Below, piece by piece: positions 1 through 6,196 of a DNA stretch of 6,892 bases. Source of the stretch: Rhodospirillaceae bacterium. Its GTDB lineage: Bacteria > Pseudomonadota > Alphaproteobacteria > Rhodospirillales > Magnetovibrionaceae. The notes beneath the pieces were generated by a model. The model made no database searches, was not told the DNA's origin, and saw nothing but the letters and a program-made list of their open reading frames with translations. Every line of letters begins with the position of its first letter. Position 1 is the first letter of the stretch. Where the stretch lies: NCBI GenBank assembly GCA_002732845.1, contig NVSZ01000051.1:4295-11186 (forward strand). Direction: 5' to 3'. A program made the translations under genes and the position numbers.

Positions 1-131
1 CTTTGAGCGCAGGCGTATTGGCAATAACATCCTTTATCGCTGGGGATCGTCTGACGTTTAAAATTACGCAAACGGGGGGGGCAACCCAAGGACAAGGCGT
101 CCGCTTCACCCTTAAAAGTGTTCTCGCTTAA
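1..131 (+). CDS. C-terminal end of a phage structural protein (partial)
   Basis: The first complete codon starts at base 3 and the frame runs open from the window edge to TAA at 129-131, giving the last 42 residues. The visible part reads LSAGVLAITSFIAGDR, then LTFKITQTGGATQGQGVRF and a short end. A beta-rich tail with the pattern 'aGDxLtFkItQtG...GvrftL' is common at the end of phage tail-associated and tail-fibre-like proteins, and the next gene is a tail protein, so a virion protein is likely. The family cannot be named from 42 residues. A run of eight G (74-81) lies inside the coding sequence. The stop is 29 bp before the next start, which suggests co-transcription. Confidence 0.6.
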   Translation, partial: LSAGVLAITSFIAGDRLTFKITQTGGATQGQGVRFTLKSVLA

Positions 132-160
132 TTTACATTTCATAAAGAAAGGAGGCTGTC

Positions 161-2518
161 ATGAGCATGCTCTTAGCCCCAAATCAACTGCGTCAAATGA
201 TGTCGGATTATGGTATCGCCAACGCCGCTTTAAATGACGGTGGCGGTTCTGATTATTTATCTATCGCCTTAGCCGCTGGTGACACAAAAACGTGGACATA
301 TAGTGGCTGGTTTTTAGGGACGGGTGAAGCTATCTATCCCCTAACCGCAAAAGGCCCTGGGGGTGGTGACGATGAAACTTCAATTGCAATCAACCTAGAT
401 GGTCGCTTGGCGTTTTACACTTACAGCGATGCGCTAGCGTATCACCATAATTTAGTCACAACAGCAAAATATCGTGACTATTCGGGCTGGATGCACGTTC
501 TTGTTGCTTACGACAGCACCCCTGCGACACCCGGTGCGAACGATGTGTATATTGAGATTAATGGGGTACGCGTCACCGATTTCGATACAGAGTCATATCC
601 GGCCCAAAACGTAGCTACGTTTATCAACGACAGTGGCACCCACCATATTGGAACGGACGTTAATAAAGGGGTTTTCCCGTCACAATACAGCGCCAAATGT
701 GAGCTTGTTGATAGTCAGAAATTACTTTCGGCCGACTTCTCAGAATTTGACCTCGTAACAGGTAACTGGAAAGCCAAGGCCTACGAAGGCACTTATGGAA
801 CAAACGGTTTTGAACTTCTATTCGAGAACGCCTTAAACCTTGGCGAAGACACGAGCGGCAACGGCAACGATTGGACCAAGAACGGCACGGTCACGCAATC
901 AAGTACACCAACCGATACGGCGGCAACGTGGAATGCTTTAGTTACAGCTTTGGGGAGTAATATATTCTCTGTGGGTAACACAAAGGTCACGGGGGCCTCT
1001 GCCCAATATCGTGCAAAATTAACGACACTTGGCATTCAAGTTCCTACTTATTGGGAAATGGAAACACCCACTGCTAACGTTAATTATCGTATGGGTTTGT
1101 GTGCTATTGCTTTCAACCCCCCAGCGAGCAATGTTGAATTAGGGTCATCCGCAGTAGGCGTTACAAAAAGCGTTGTGTGGTCGTCGGTTGGTGCTGTCCA
1201 GCGGAATGGTGTAAATATAATAACTGTTGGTACATGGACCGGAGGTGATCGTCTTATGTACGCTTATGATCCGATAACTGGAAAGTTTTGGGTTGGTAAA
1301 AATGGAACATGGGAAAATTCTGGTGATCCAGCCGCAGGCACAGGCTACGTTGATACCCTTGATACTGACGTTACTTTTTGCCCTGCCATGTCAAGTAACG
1401 ATCTAGCCCCCATGGAGTTCTTTTCTTCTGAGACTAGTCAAGCACATACAGCACCAACAGGCTTTAAAGCCCTCACCACCAACAACTTGCCAAAGATTAC
1501 AGACAGCGTTGATAACCATTTTAAGGCTGTTTTATATACAGGTGATGGTGTTGGTCCACACGCTATTACAGGTGTTGGTTTTCAACCTGATTTTGTTTGG
1601 GCAAAGAGTAGAGACATTGCGGATGCACATCACGTTCTGGATGCAATTCGTGGGCCACTTGAAGCAATTTATACAAATACGACACAGGCGCAAACGAACC
1701 AAGATAATATTCGTTCATTTGATGAAGATGGTTTTACGTTAGGCAATCGAGTAAATACGCTTAACACCAATGGTCAAACTTATGTCGCATGGTGTGCCTC
1801 ACTTCCAAACATCGTAACAAGTGGCTGGGCGGGATCGCCAACGATAACGCCAAGTGAAGAGCGGTATAACGCAACGCTTGGCATGAGCGTTGTTACTTGG
1901 GCGGGAACGGGTATAAACGGAACTATACCCCACAGTCTGGGCGTTGTTCCGGGAATGGTGATTGTTAAGAACCTAACTTCAGGTGTTGAGGGTTGGTCTG
2001 TATGGCATAAAGATTTAACTTCTAATGCTTATATCCTCATTCTATCAACCAACAGTGCCGAAGCGTCTTCTCCAACTGATTTTAATAGCGGGTCGCACTC
2101 GTCTACTCTTGTTAATTTAGGCACGAATGCCAGAACTAACGATGGGGTGAGCGATTATGTTGCCTACATCTTCGCTGAAACGGACTTTATCAAGATTGGT
2201 TCGTTCACGGGCAACGGTTCAACAGATGGTCCTATGTTGAACACAGGGATTAGCCCCTCGTTCTTATTGTCAAAGAGTGTTCAGGCAAGTCACTGGTATA
2301 TTGCTGACGATGAACGTTCGACTTACAACCCTACCAGCAAAGTGCTGTATCCCAACTTGTCCAATACTGAATCAGCCGCTTCTAATCATTACAGGGATTT
2401 TGTCGCTAATGGCGTGAAGTATAGGACCGTGGAAACGGAACACAACAGGTCTGGCGATACCTACGTTTACCTCATGATTGGTCAACCCAACGGCCCGTCT
2501 GAAACCACCGGACGATAA
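161..2518 (+). CDS. Phage tail/receptor-binding type protein: LamG-like, SPRY-like and three DUF7483-like modules
   Basis: This 785-residue protein is probably a virion surface protein, such as a tail fibre or adhesin, that contacts the host. Residues about 30-240 resemble a concanavalin/LamG fold: WTYSGWFLG, INLDGRLAFYTYSD, SGWMHVLVAYDS, then the usual closing pattern LLFENALNLGEDTSGNGNDW. Residues about 297-425 look like a SPRY domain (YWEME, VVWSS, MYAYDPITGKFWVGKNGTW, FCPAMSS). Residues 455-774 hold three diverged copies of a DUF7483-like module, best seen in the first (GVGFQPDFVWAKS, IRSFDEDGFTLG, YVAW). Such proteins are frequent in marine phages. There is no signal peptide, transmembrane segment or recognisable enzyme motif. 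The start at 161 follows a near-perfect Shine-Dalgarno (AAAGGAGG at about 147-154); ATG 167 is a less likely alternative. The gene looks AT-richer than the terminase and lysis genes. Domain names are from memory of family patterns; the receptor role is inferred. Confidence 0.8.
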   Translation: MSMLLAPNQLRQMMSDYGIANAALNDGGGSDYLSIALAAGDTKTWTYSGWFLGTGEAIYPLTAKGPGGGDDETSIAINLDGRLAFYTYSDALAYHHNLVTTAKYRDYSGWMHVLVAYDSTPATPGANDVYIEINGVRVTDFDTESYPAQNVATFINDSGTHHIGTDVNKGVFPSQYSAKCELVDSQKLLSADFSEFDLVTGNWKAKAYEGTYGTNGFELLFENALNLGEDTSGNGNDWTKNGTVTQSSTPTDTAATWNALVTALGSNIFSVGNTKVTGASAQYRAKLTTLGIQVPTYWEMETPTANVNYRMGLCAIAFNPPASNVELGSSAVGVTKSVVWSSVGAVQRNGVNIITVGTWTGGDRLMYAYDPITGKFWVGKNGTWENSGDPAAGTGYVDTLDTDVTFCPAMSSNDLAPMEFFSSETSQAHTAPTGFKALTTNNLPKITDSVDNHFKAVLYTGDGVGPHAITGVGFQPDFVWAKSRDIADAHHVLDAIRGPLEAIYTNTTQAQTNQDNIRSFDEDGFTLGNRVNTLNTNGQTYVAWCASLPNIVTSGWAGSPTITPSEERYNATLGMSVVTWAGTGINGTIPHSLGVVPGMVIVKNLTSGVEGWSVWHKDLTSNAYILILSTNSAEASSPTDFNSGSHSSTLVNLGTNARTNDGVSDYVAYIFAETDFIKIGSFTGNGSTDGPMLNTGISPSFLLSKSVQASHWYIADDERSTYNPTSKVLYPNLSNTESAASNHYRDFVANGVKYRTVETEHNRSGDTYVYLMIGQPNGPSETTGR

Positions 2519-2526
2519 CGAAAGAT

Positions 2527-2560
2527 AAGGAGAAACCCAATGCAGTCTCTGCATATTTAA
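2527..2560 (+). other. Strong Shine-Dalgarno with six-codon mini-ORF (MQSLHI) before the terminase gene
   Basis: AAGGAG at 2527-2532 is well spaced from ATG 2540-2542, but that frame closes after six codons at TAA 2558-2560. The stop abuts the terminase Shine-Dalgarno (AGAGG, 2562-2566), 13 bases before the terminase ATG. It could act as a leader that couples translation, or be the remnant of a lost gene start. Whether the peptide is made is unknown. Confidence 0.35.
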
Positions 2561-2573
2561 AAGAGGCAAAGGC

Positions 2574-4082
2574 ATGGAAGATCTTCAATCCCCTCCGACC
2601 TTTGCAGACTTTGTTGAAACTTGGAACAAGGACCAAAATTTAACCACACCAAAGCACCACAAGAAAATATCGAAATGGTTAGAACAAACATGGAAAACCA
2701 AAAAACGAGAACTTCTTTTGATGGCCTTTCGAAATTCCGGCAAGTCGACACTTGTCGGACTTTTTTGTGCCTGGCTTTTGGTATGTGAACCCAGCCTGCG
2801 CATCATGGTTTTGGCGGCTGATTTATCATTGGCCAGAAAAATGACCCGCAATGTGAAACGTATTATTGAGCGCCATCCAGCGTGTGCGGGACTAAAACCT
2901 AAAAGCCGAGATCAATGGGCATCCGATCAGTTTACCGTCAATCGAAAAAGTGAACTGCGGGACCCATCGATGTTGGCCAAAGGCATCGTCGCAAATATCA
3001 CGGGGTCGCGCGCCGACGTTGTGATTTGCGATGATGTGGAAGTTCCCAACACGTCCGATACGCAAAGCAAACGTGAAGACCTGCGGGACCGCTTAGGTGA
3101 AATTGATTATGTCCTGGTGCCGGGCGGGTTGCAGTTGTATGTCGGCACACCGCATACGTTTCACACCATTTATGGCAAAATGGTTCGGGCAGATATGGGT
3201 GAAGAACAAGCGTACTTGTGTGGCTTTAAGCGCTTGGAAATTCCCATCTATGACAAACAGGGAAAATCAGTTTGGCCGGATCGTTTTCCACTGAAAAAGA
3301 TTGCGTCCATTCGTAAACGCACGGGCCCCAATAAATTCAGATCACAGATGTTGTTGGAGCCTGTCGATATTGCGGACGGCCGGCTTGATCCGGATGCCTT
3401 GAAAGCCTATGCGGGGGAAATCGAATACGCCGAAATGAACGGCCAAGCCATATTGACCTTAGAAGGCTCAAGGCTGGCGTCCGCGACCTGTTGGTGGGAC
3501 CCCAGTTTTGGGTCTCCCGAACGGGGCGACAGTTCGGTGATTGCCTGTGTATTTACATCCGAAGACGGAACCTATTGGCTTCATCGGGTGCGTTATCTAA
3601 CGTTCGATCCCAAGCTGGTAAAAGATGTTTCAGAAGCTCAACAGTTGTGTCGTCAAGCGGCAATGTTTGTACACGAGCTTCACCTGCCATCATTAACGGT
3701 GGAAACAAATGGGCTTGGAAAATTCTTGCCCAGCTTGTTGCGCCGTGAAATGGAAGATTTAGGAATTGCCTGTGCGGTTGTTGAAAAACATTCTTCGTCG
3801 TCCAAGGATAAACGCATTTTAGAAGCCTTTGATGCACCGTTGGCGGCGGGACGTATTCAGGTGCACAGCTCTGTTCGCAAGACACCGTTCATCACCGAAA
3901 TGCGCGAATGGCGTCCGGCGTCTCGGGCACCCGATGATGGCTTAGATGCGGTGGCGGGGTGTTTGTTATCTGAACCCGTGCGGCTTTCTAAAAACCCCAA
4001 CGCGCAAAAGCTTGGAAAACGCCCCAATTGGATTGGTGGAGGGGGGCAAGCTTTTAAGGCCAAGACTAATTTTAACCTATAG
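2574..4082 (+). CDS. Phage terminase large subunit, T7 gp19-like
   Basis: The ATPase/nuclease motor cuts concatemeric phage DNA and pumps it into proheads through the portal. The N-terminal ATPase shows a Walker A-like FRNSGKST (52-59), NITGSRAD (141-148), a Walker B-like VVICDDVEV (149-157) and a YVGTPH coupling motif (189-194). The order and wording closely match the T7 gp19 type (AFRG..KS, ITGSRADIIIADDVE, YLGTP). The C-terminal RNase H-like nuclease has the expected acidic residues: D309 in WWDPSFG, E377 in TVETNG, and D454/D455 with D458 in DDGLDAV. At 502 residues it is somewhat shorter than T7 gp19 (about 586), but all motifs are intact. ATG 2574 follows AGAGG at 7 bases. It is 55 bp downstream of the tail gene, and no small-terminase gene lies between. 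An intrinsic terminator follows the stop. Confidence 0.92.
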   Translation: MEDLQSPPTFADFVETWNKDQNLTTPKHHKKISKWLEQTWKTKKRELLLMAFRNSGKSTLVGLFCAWLLVCEPSLRIMVLAADLSLARKMTRNVKRIIERHPACAGLKPKSRDQWASDQFTVNRKSELRDPSMLAKGIVANITGSRADVVICDDVEVPNTSDTQSKREDLRDRLGEIDYVLVPGGLQLYVGTPHTFHTIYGKMVRADMGEEQAYLCGFKRLEIPIYDKQGKSVWPDRFPLKKIASIRKRTGPNKFRSQMLLEPVDIADGRLDPDALKAYAGEIEYAEMNGQAILTLEGSRLASATCWWDPSFGSPERGDSSVIACVFTSEDGTYWLHRVRYLTFDPKLVKDVSEAQQLCRQAAMFVHELHLPSLTVETNGLGKFLPSLLRREMEDLGIACAVVEKHSSSSKDKRILEAFDAPLAAGRIQVHSSVRKTPFITEMREWRPASRAPDDGLDAVAGCLLSEPVRLSKNPNAQKLGKRPNWIGGGGQAFKAKTNFNL

Positions 4083-4103
4083 GGCATTGCCCTGTTTAAA
4101 TTT

Positions 4104-4133
4104 AAAGCCTCCGCAATCGCGGGGGCTTTTTTT
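4104..4133 (+). terminator. Rho-independent terminator after the terminase gene
   Basis: AAAGCCTCCGC (4104-4114) pairs with GCGGGGGCTTT (4119-4129) around the loop AATC, with one T-G wobble. The stem runs into seven T (4127-4133). This is a textbook + strand terminator, 21 bp after the terminase stop. A smaller hairpin, AGGGC-ATT-GCCCT (4081-4093), lies just before it and overlaps the stop codon. Only 25 bp separate the T run from the next start codon, so the lysis genes depend on readthrough or on a promoter at or before the hairpin. Confidence 0.85.
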
Positions 4134-4158
4134 GTTTAATCGAAGAAAGGAATATTTT

Positions 4159-4473
4159 ATGCAAACCGCAACTGGCCTCGACCTTGGTTGGTGGATTACG
4201 GCCGTCGAAATTCCCGCGCTGGCGGGCTTGTTTTGGATCAACTGGCACAACCAACGCACCGCCGAAGATGAAATTGATGAGCTGCGTCATAGTTTGGATG
4301 TGGGCTTAGCTCATCTTCGCCAACACTTAGATGCTTTTAAATTGACGGTCGCAAAAAGTTATGTGTCGACCGTGTACCTGAAAGATGTCGAAGAACGCCT
4401 GACCAGTCATCTGATCCGCATCGAAGACAAGCTCAACATTCAACAATTTAAACGTTTAGGAGAGGATAAATGA
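4159..4473 (+). CDS. Small membrane-anchored coiled-coil protein of the lysis cassette
   Basis: This 104-residue protein has one hydrophobic segment (about 10-29, rich in Trp: GWWITAVEIPALAGLFWINW). A charged helical region follows (about 34-95) with heptad-like spacing, ending FKLTVAKSYVSTVYLKDVEE and LTSHLIRIEDKL. Similar one-helix plus coiled-coil proteins sit beside endolysin genes in alphaproteobacterial prophages, where they are usually left as hypothetical. Possible roles are an inner-membrane spanin-like (Rz-type) partner or a holin accessory; neither is proven. I chose ATG 4159 because AGAAAGGAA lies just upstream and the protein then begins right at the membrane segment. The frame is open further upstream, but that part overlaps the terminase gene and the terminator. 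The stop overlaps the next start (ATGA, 4470-4473), so translation is probably coupled. Confidence 0.75.
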   Translation: MQTATGLDLGWWITAVEIPALAGLFWINWHNQRTAEDEIDELRHSLDVGLAHLRQHLDAFKLTVAKSYVSTVYLKDVEERLTSHLIRIEDKLNIQQFKRLGEDK

Positions 4474-4922
4474 CGCTGTCAGATACGGAAATAACAATGG
4501 AAAGATTGCGTAATCGGGAGGTCGATGTTTTGGCCCGCACGTTATACGGAGAAGCTCGAGGTGAAAGCCTTAGCGGTAAAGAAGCCGTCGCCTGTGTCAT
4601 TTTAAATCGGGTCAAACGGGCGCTAGATCGGGGTGGATATTGGTGGGGTAATTCCGTTGAAAGTGTTTGCCAAAAACCATGGCAATTTTCGTGCTGGAAT
4701 TCTAACGATCCCAATCGCAAAAAAATTCTGGACATGGAAGCCGGGCACCGGGTTTTCGATACTTGTGTGCGCATCGCCCGCCGGGCGATTTCAGGATGTT
4801 TAAAAGACGCCACATCTGGGGCGACGCATTACCACACCCTGAACGTTAACCCTCCGTGGTCACGGGGCCGCGCGGCGTCGGCTGAAATTGGCCGGCACCT
4901 ATTTTATAACGATATCGAATAA
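4470..4922 (+). CDS. Phage endolysin: SleB-type cell wall hydrolase (Hydrolase_2)
   Basis: This is a 150-residue peptidoglycan hydrolase for host lysis, consisting of a single Hydrolase_2 (SleB-like) domain. Visible family marks are LARTLYGEARGE (21-32) with the probable catalytic glutamate E28, VACVILNRV (40-48), QFSCW (72-76), GATHYHT (117-123) and GRHLFY (141-146). Known SleB-type enzymes are lytic transglycosylases or amidase-like spore-cortex enzymes; phage versions are usually annotated as endolysins. There is no signal peptide or membrane anchor, so export would rely on the holin encoded next. ATG 4470 overlaps the preceding stop and has AGGAG at about 4459-4463. ATG 4497 (residue 10) is a possible alternative start that keeps the whole domain. 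Confidence 0.88.
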   Translation: MTLSDTEITMERLRNREVDVLARTLYGEARGESLSGKEAVACVILNRVKRALDRGGYWWGNSVESVCQKPWQFSCWNSNDPNRKKILDMEAGHRVFDTCVRIARRAISGCLKDATSGATHYHTLNVNPPWSRGRAASAEIGRHLFYNDIE

Positions 4923-4933
4923 GGAGAATTGAA

Positions 4934-5314
4934 ATGTTACCGCTTCTCATCGGGCCACTGGTCTCTGGTGTTTTGGGTGTGATTGATAGAGTCGTCGAAG
5001 ACAAAAATCAGGCCAATGCGATTAAGGCCAAGTTTAACGAGCTGGCGATTGCGGGTGAAATGAAGGAACTGGAATCGGCGGCAAAAATCATTGTCGCCGA
5101 AGCCCAGGGGGACAGCTGGTTGCAACGCAATTGGCGGCCCATGTTGATGGTGATGTTTGGCGTGATCATCGCCAACAATTACATCATCGTGCCCATTTTC
5201 AATACCACCCCCGCCGACATCCCACCGGATATGTGGGATCTCTTGAAACTTGGCGTGGGTGGATATGTTGTTGGGCGGTCTGTCGAAAAAGGTGTGAAAA
5301 CCTTTAAAGAATAA
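4934..5314 (+). CDS. Holin of the 3TM gene-transfer-agent type
   Basis: This 126-residue inner-membrane protein would form the holes that release the endolysin. It has a hydrophobic N-terminus (1-20), a soluble helical stretch (22-58), the typical segment AEAQGDSWLQRNWRPMLMVM (55-74) leading into a membrane helix (about 70-89), and a last helix (about 101-117, WDLLKLGVGGYVVGRSVEKG). The 'SWLQRNWRP' and 'GGYVVGRSVEK' patterns are characteristic of the GTA_holin_3TM family, found in alphaproteobacterial prophages and gene transfer agents. The start follows AAGGAG (4922-4927). It lies 11 bp after the endolysin stop and is the last phage gene seen. Confidence 0.88.
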   Translation: MLPLLIGPLVSGVLGVIDRVVEDKNQANAIKAKFNELAIAGEMKELESAAKIIVAEAQGDSWLQRNWRPMLMVMFGVIIANNYIIVPIFNTTPADIPPDMWDLLKLGVGGYVVGRSVEKGVKTFKE

Positions 5315-5334
5315 TCAGACGAGGCCGGGCCTTA

Positions 5335-5655
5335 TCAGCCTGTGCGTTTGATCAGGTGATAACCAAAATCGGTTTCGACCACGTCACTGACTTCGCCTTC
5401 GTCCATGGCAAACGTAGCGTCTTGGAATTCTTTAACCATTTGGCCTTTGCCAAATGTACCCAAATCGCCACCGTCTTTGCCCGAAGGACAATCTGAGTGT
5501 TCTTTCGCCAATTCAGCAAAATCCGCACCATCTTCAAGCTGGGTCTTAAGGTCTTTAACCAGCTCTAAAGCTTCGTCTTTGGTGCGGGTCGCGCTGGACC
5601 GGGCGGAACCTTCGTGCATCAACAAGATGTGGGATGCGGATACTGTATCGGACAT
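5335..5655 (-). CDS. ppiC: Parvulin-type peptidyl-prolyl cis-trans isomerase, PpiC-like
   Basis: This 106-residue protein catalyses cis-trans isomerisation of peptide bonds before proline. It is a complete single parvulin domain with no signal peptide, so cytosolic, and of similar size to E. coli PpiC (93 residues). Motifs in order are SASHILLMHE (6-15, His9), DCPSG (55-59, Cys56), GGDLGTFGKGQMVKEF (62-77), and ETDFGYHLIKRTG at the C-terminus (His100). His9, Cys56 and His100 correspond to the His/Cys/His active-site set of parvulins. The start is preceded by AAGGAA on the minus strand (revcomp of about 5664-5669). The gene is convergent with the phage holin (20 bp gap) and divergent from the gene at 5778. 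It is probably chromosomal and marks the edge of the prophage. Confidence 0.9.
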   Translation of the reverse strand: MSDTVSASHILLMHEGSARSSATRTKDEALELVKDLKTQLEDGADFAELAKEHSDCPSGKDGGDLGTFGKGQMVKEFQDATFAMDEGEVSDVVETDFGYHLIKRTG

Positions 5656-5696
5656 GGACTTTTCCTTAAATTTAAAGAGAATGAGTTTCTTAAACT

Positions 5697-5744
5697 TTCA
5701 TACACGTTTTTTTATTCATTCACAAAACATAATGTTGTATGAAA
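5697..5744. promoter_or_regulatory. Overlapping divergent promoter region with an 8-bp inverted repeat
   Basis: In the 122-bp gap between ppiC and the 5778 gene, TTTCATAC (5696-5703) and GTATGAAA (5737-5744) are a perfect inverted pair 33 bp apart. On the minus strand TATGAA (5697-5702) is a -10 candidate, 17 bp from TTGTGA (5720-5725), towards ppiC. On the plus strand TATGAA (5738-5743) could serve as -10 for the small gene, with only a weak -35. Arms lying on both -10 candidates suggest either shared promoter architecture or one operator controlling both genes. No start sites are known. Confidence 0.4.
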
Positions 5745-5777
5745 TAGAGGCAATGCACAAGAAATGACGAGGATAGA

Positions 5778-5981
5778 ATGTCAGACCTGTTACCTCAACA
5801 ACACCTTTTGTTAGAACTGATCTTGATGTCAGGCGATATTTCTGTGCCTAAAAAAGATGATGGAAGTGTCTTGTTTCGCACACTCAAAGAATGTGAAGGC
5901 TTGCGTTTGGTGACAATCACGCCGTCTGGCGATGATCACAATACGGCAATGGTCACTCGGCTTGGCCGAAAGGCCTTATGA
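5778..5981 (+). CDS. Small conserved-looking hypothetical protein, possible winged-helix fold
   Basis: This is a 67-residue soluble protein of unknown function. The N-terminus (MSDLLPQQHLLLELILMSGD) looks helical and is followed by VPKKDDGSVLFRTLKECEG and a beta-like end, LVTITPSGDDHNTAMVTRLG. A helix-helix-strand-turn-strand order ending in 'T.LGRKAL' is reminiscent of small winged-helix domains, but no DNA-binding role is shown. ATG 5778 is preceded by GAGGAT (5769-5774), a plausible ribosome site. The gene is divergent from ppiC and its stop overlaps the end of the convergent 58-residue gene by 6 bp. Confidence 0.65.
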   Translation: MSDLLPQQHLLLELILMSGDISVPKKDDGSVLFRTLKECEGLRLVTITPSGDDHNTAMVTRLGRKAL

Positions 5982-5988
5982 ATAAGGC
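5964..5988. other. Nested hairpins at the convergent gene overlap
   Basis: GGCC-GAAA-GGCC (5964-5975) has a GNRA-type tetraloop. GCCTTAT (5973-5979) pairs with ATAAGGC (5982-5988) and covers both stop codons. The two stems share bases 5973-5975, so they exclude each other. No long T run follows on either strand, so this is at best a weak two-way terminator. Confidence 0.35.
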
Positions 5989-6152
5989 TCGCGTTTTAAA
6001 GGGCGTGTATCGCTGATTGCTTTCATCACAAAAATAACGGCGACAACAATCGCCAGTCCAACACCCACCCAAAATGACAGCCACAGCATGACCATAAATA
6101 TAACCAATGCGAGGGCGATTGAAAAAATATCACTTAATTTTTTAATATACAT
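5976..6152 (-). CDS. Small hydrophobic membrane protein, unknown function
   Basis: This 58-residue protein begins MYIKKLSDIFSIALALVIFM. Residues about 8-44 are almost wholly hydrophobic, enough for two short or one long membrane helix. A basic tail follows (DTRPLKREPYS), which by the positive-inside rule should face the cytoplasm. I chose the start at 6152 because the minus strand shows TGGGGAGA about 8 bases upstream. A longer frame opening at 6206 is possible but would start without a clear ribosome site. No family is recognised; holin-like or envelope-stress small proteins share this shape, but nothing more supports either. A repeat cluster resembling a response-regulator site lies 45-90 bp upstream. 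Confidence 0.6.
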   Translation of the reverse strand: MYIKKLSDIFSIALALVIFMVMLWLSFWVGVGLAIVVAVIFVMKAISDTRPLKREPYS

Positions 6153-6196
6153 TAATACGTCTCCCCAGTTGAAGACGTACAGTATGAAGCCTGTCA

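Noticed and set aside
2585..2851. Minus-strand 88-codon frame within the terminase gene
   Set aside because: It is a shadow of the Walker A region of the terminase, with no ribosome site and no recognisable pattern.
3491..3885. Alternative frames on both strands over the terminase nuclease domain
   Set aside because: The terminase motifs are intact in the main frame; the other frames show no domain features.
3946..4158. Longer upstream start for the coiled-coil lysis protein (open frame from 3946)
   Set aside because: It would overlap the terminase gene by 137 bp and read through the terminator, and there is a good ribosome site at 4159 directly before the membrane segment.
5405..5767. Plus-strand 120-codon frame across ppiC
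   Set aside because: It is antisense to a clear parvulin gene, its composition is that of a shadow frame, and no family pattern is visible.
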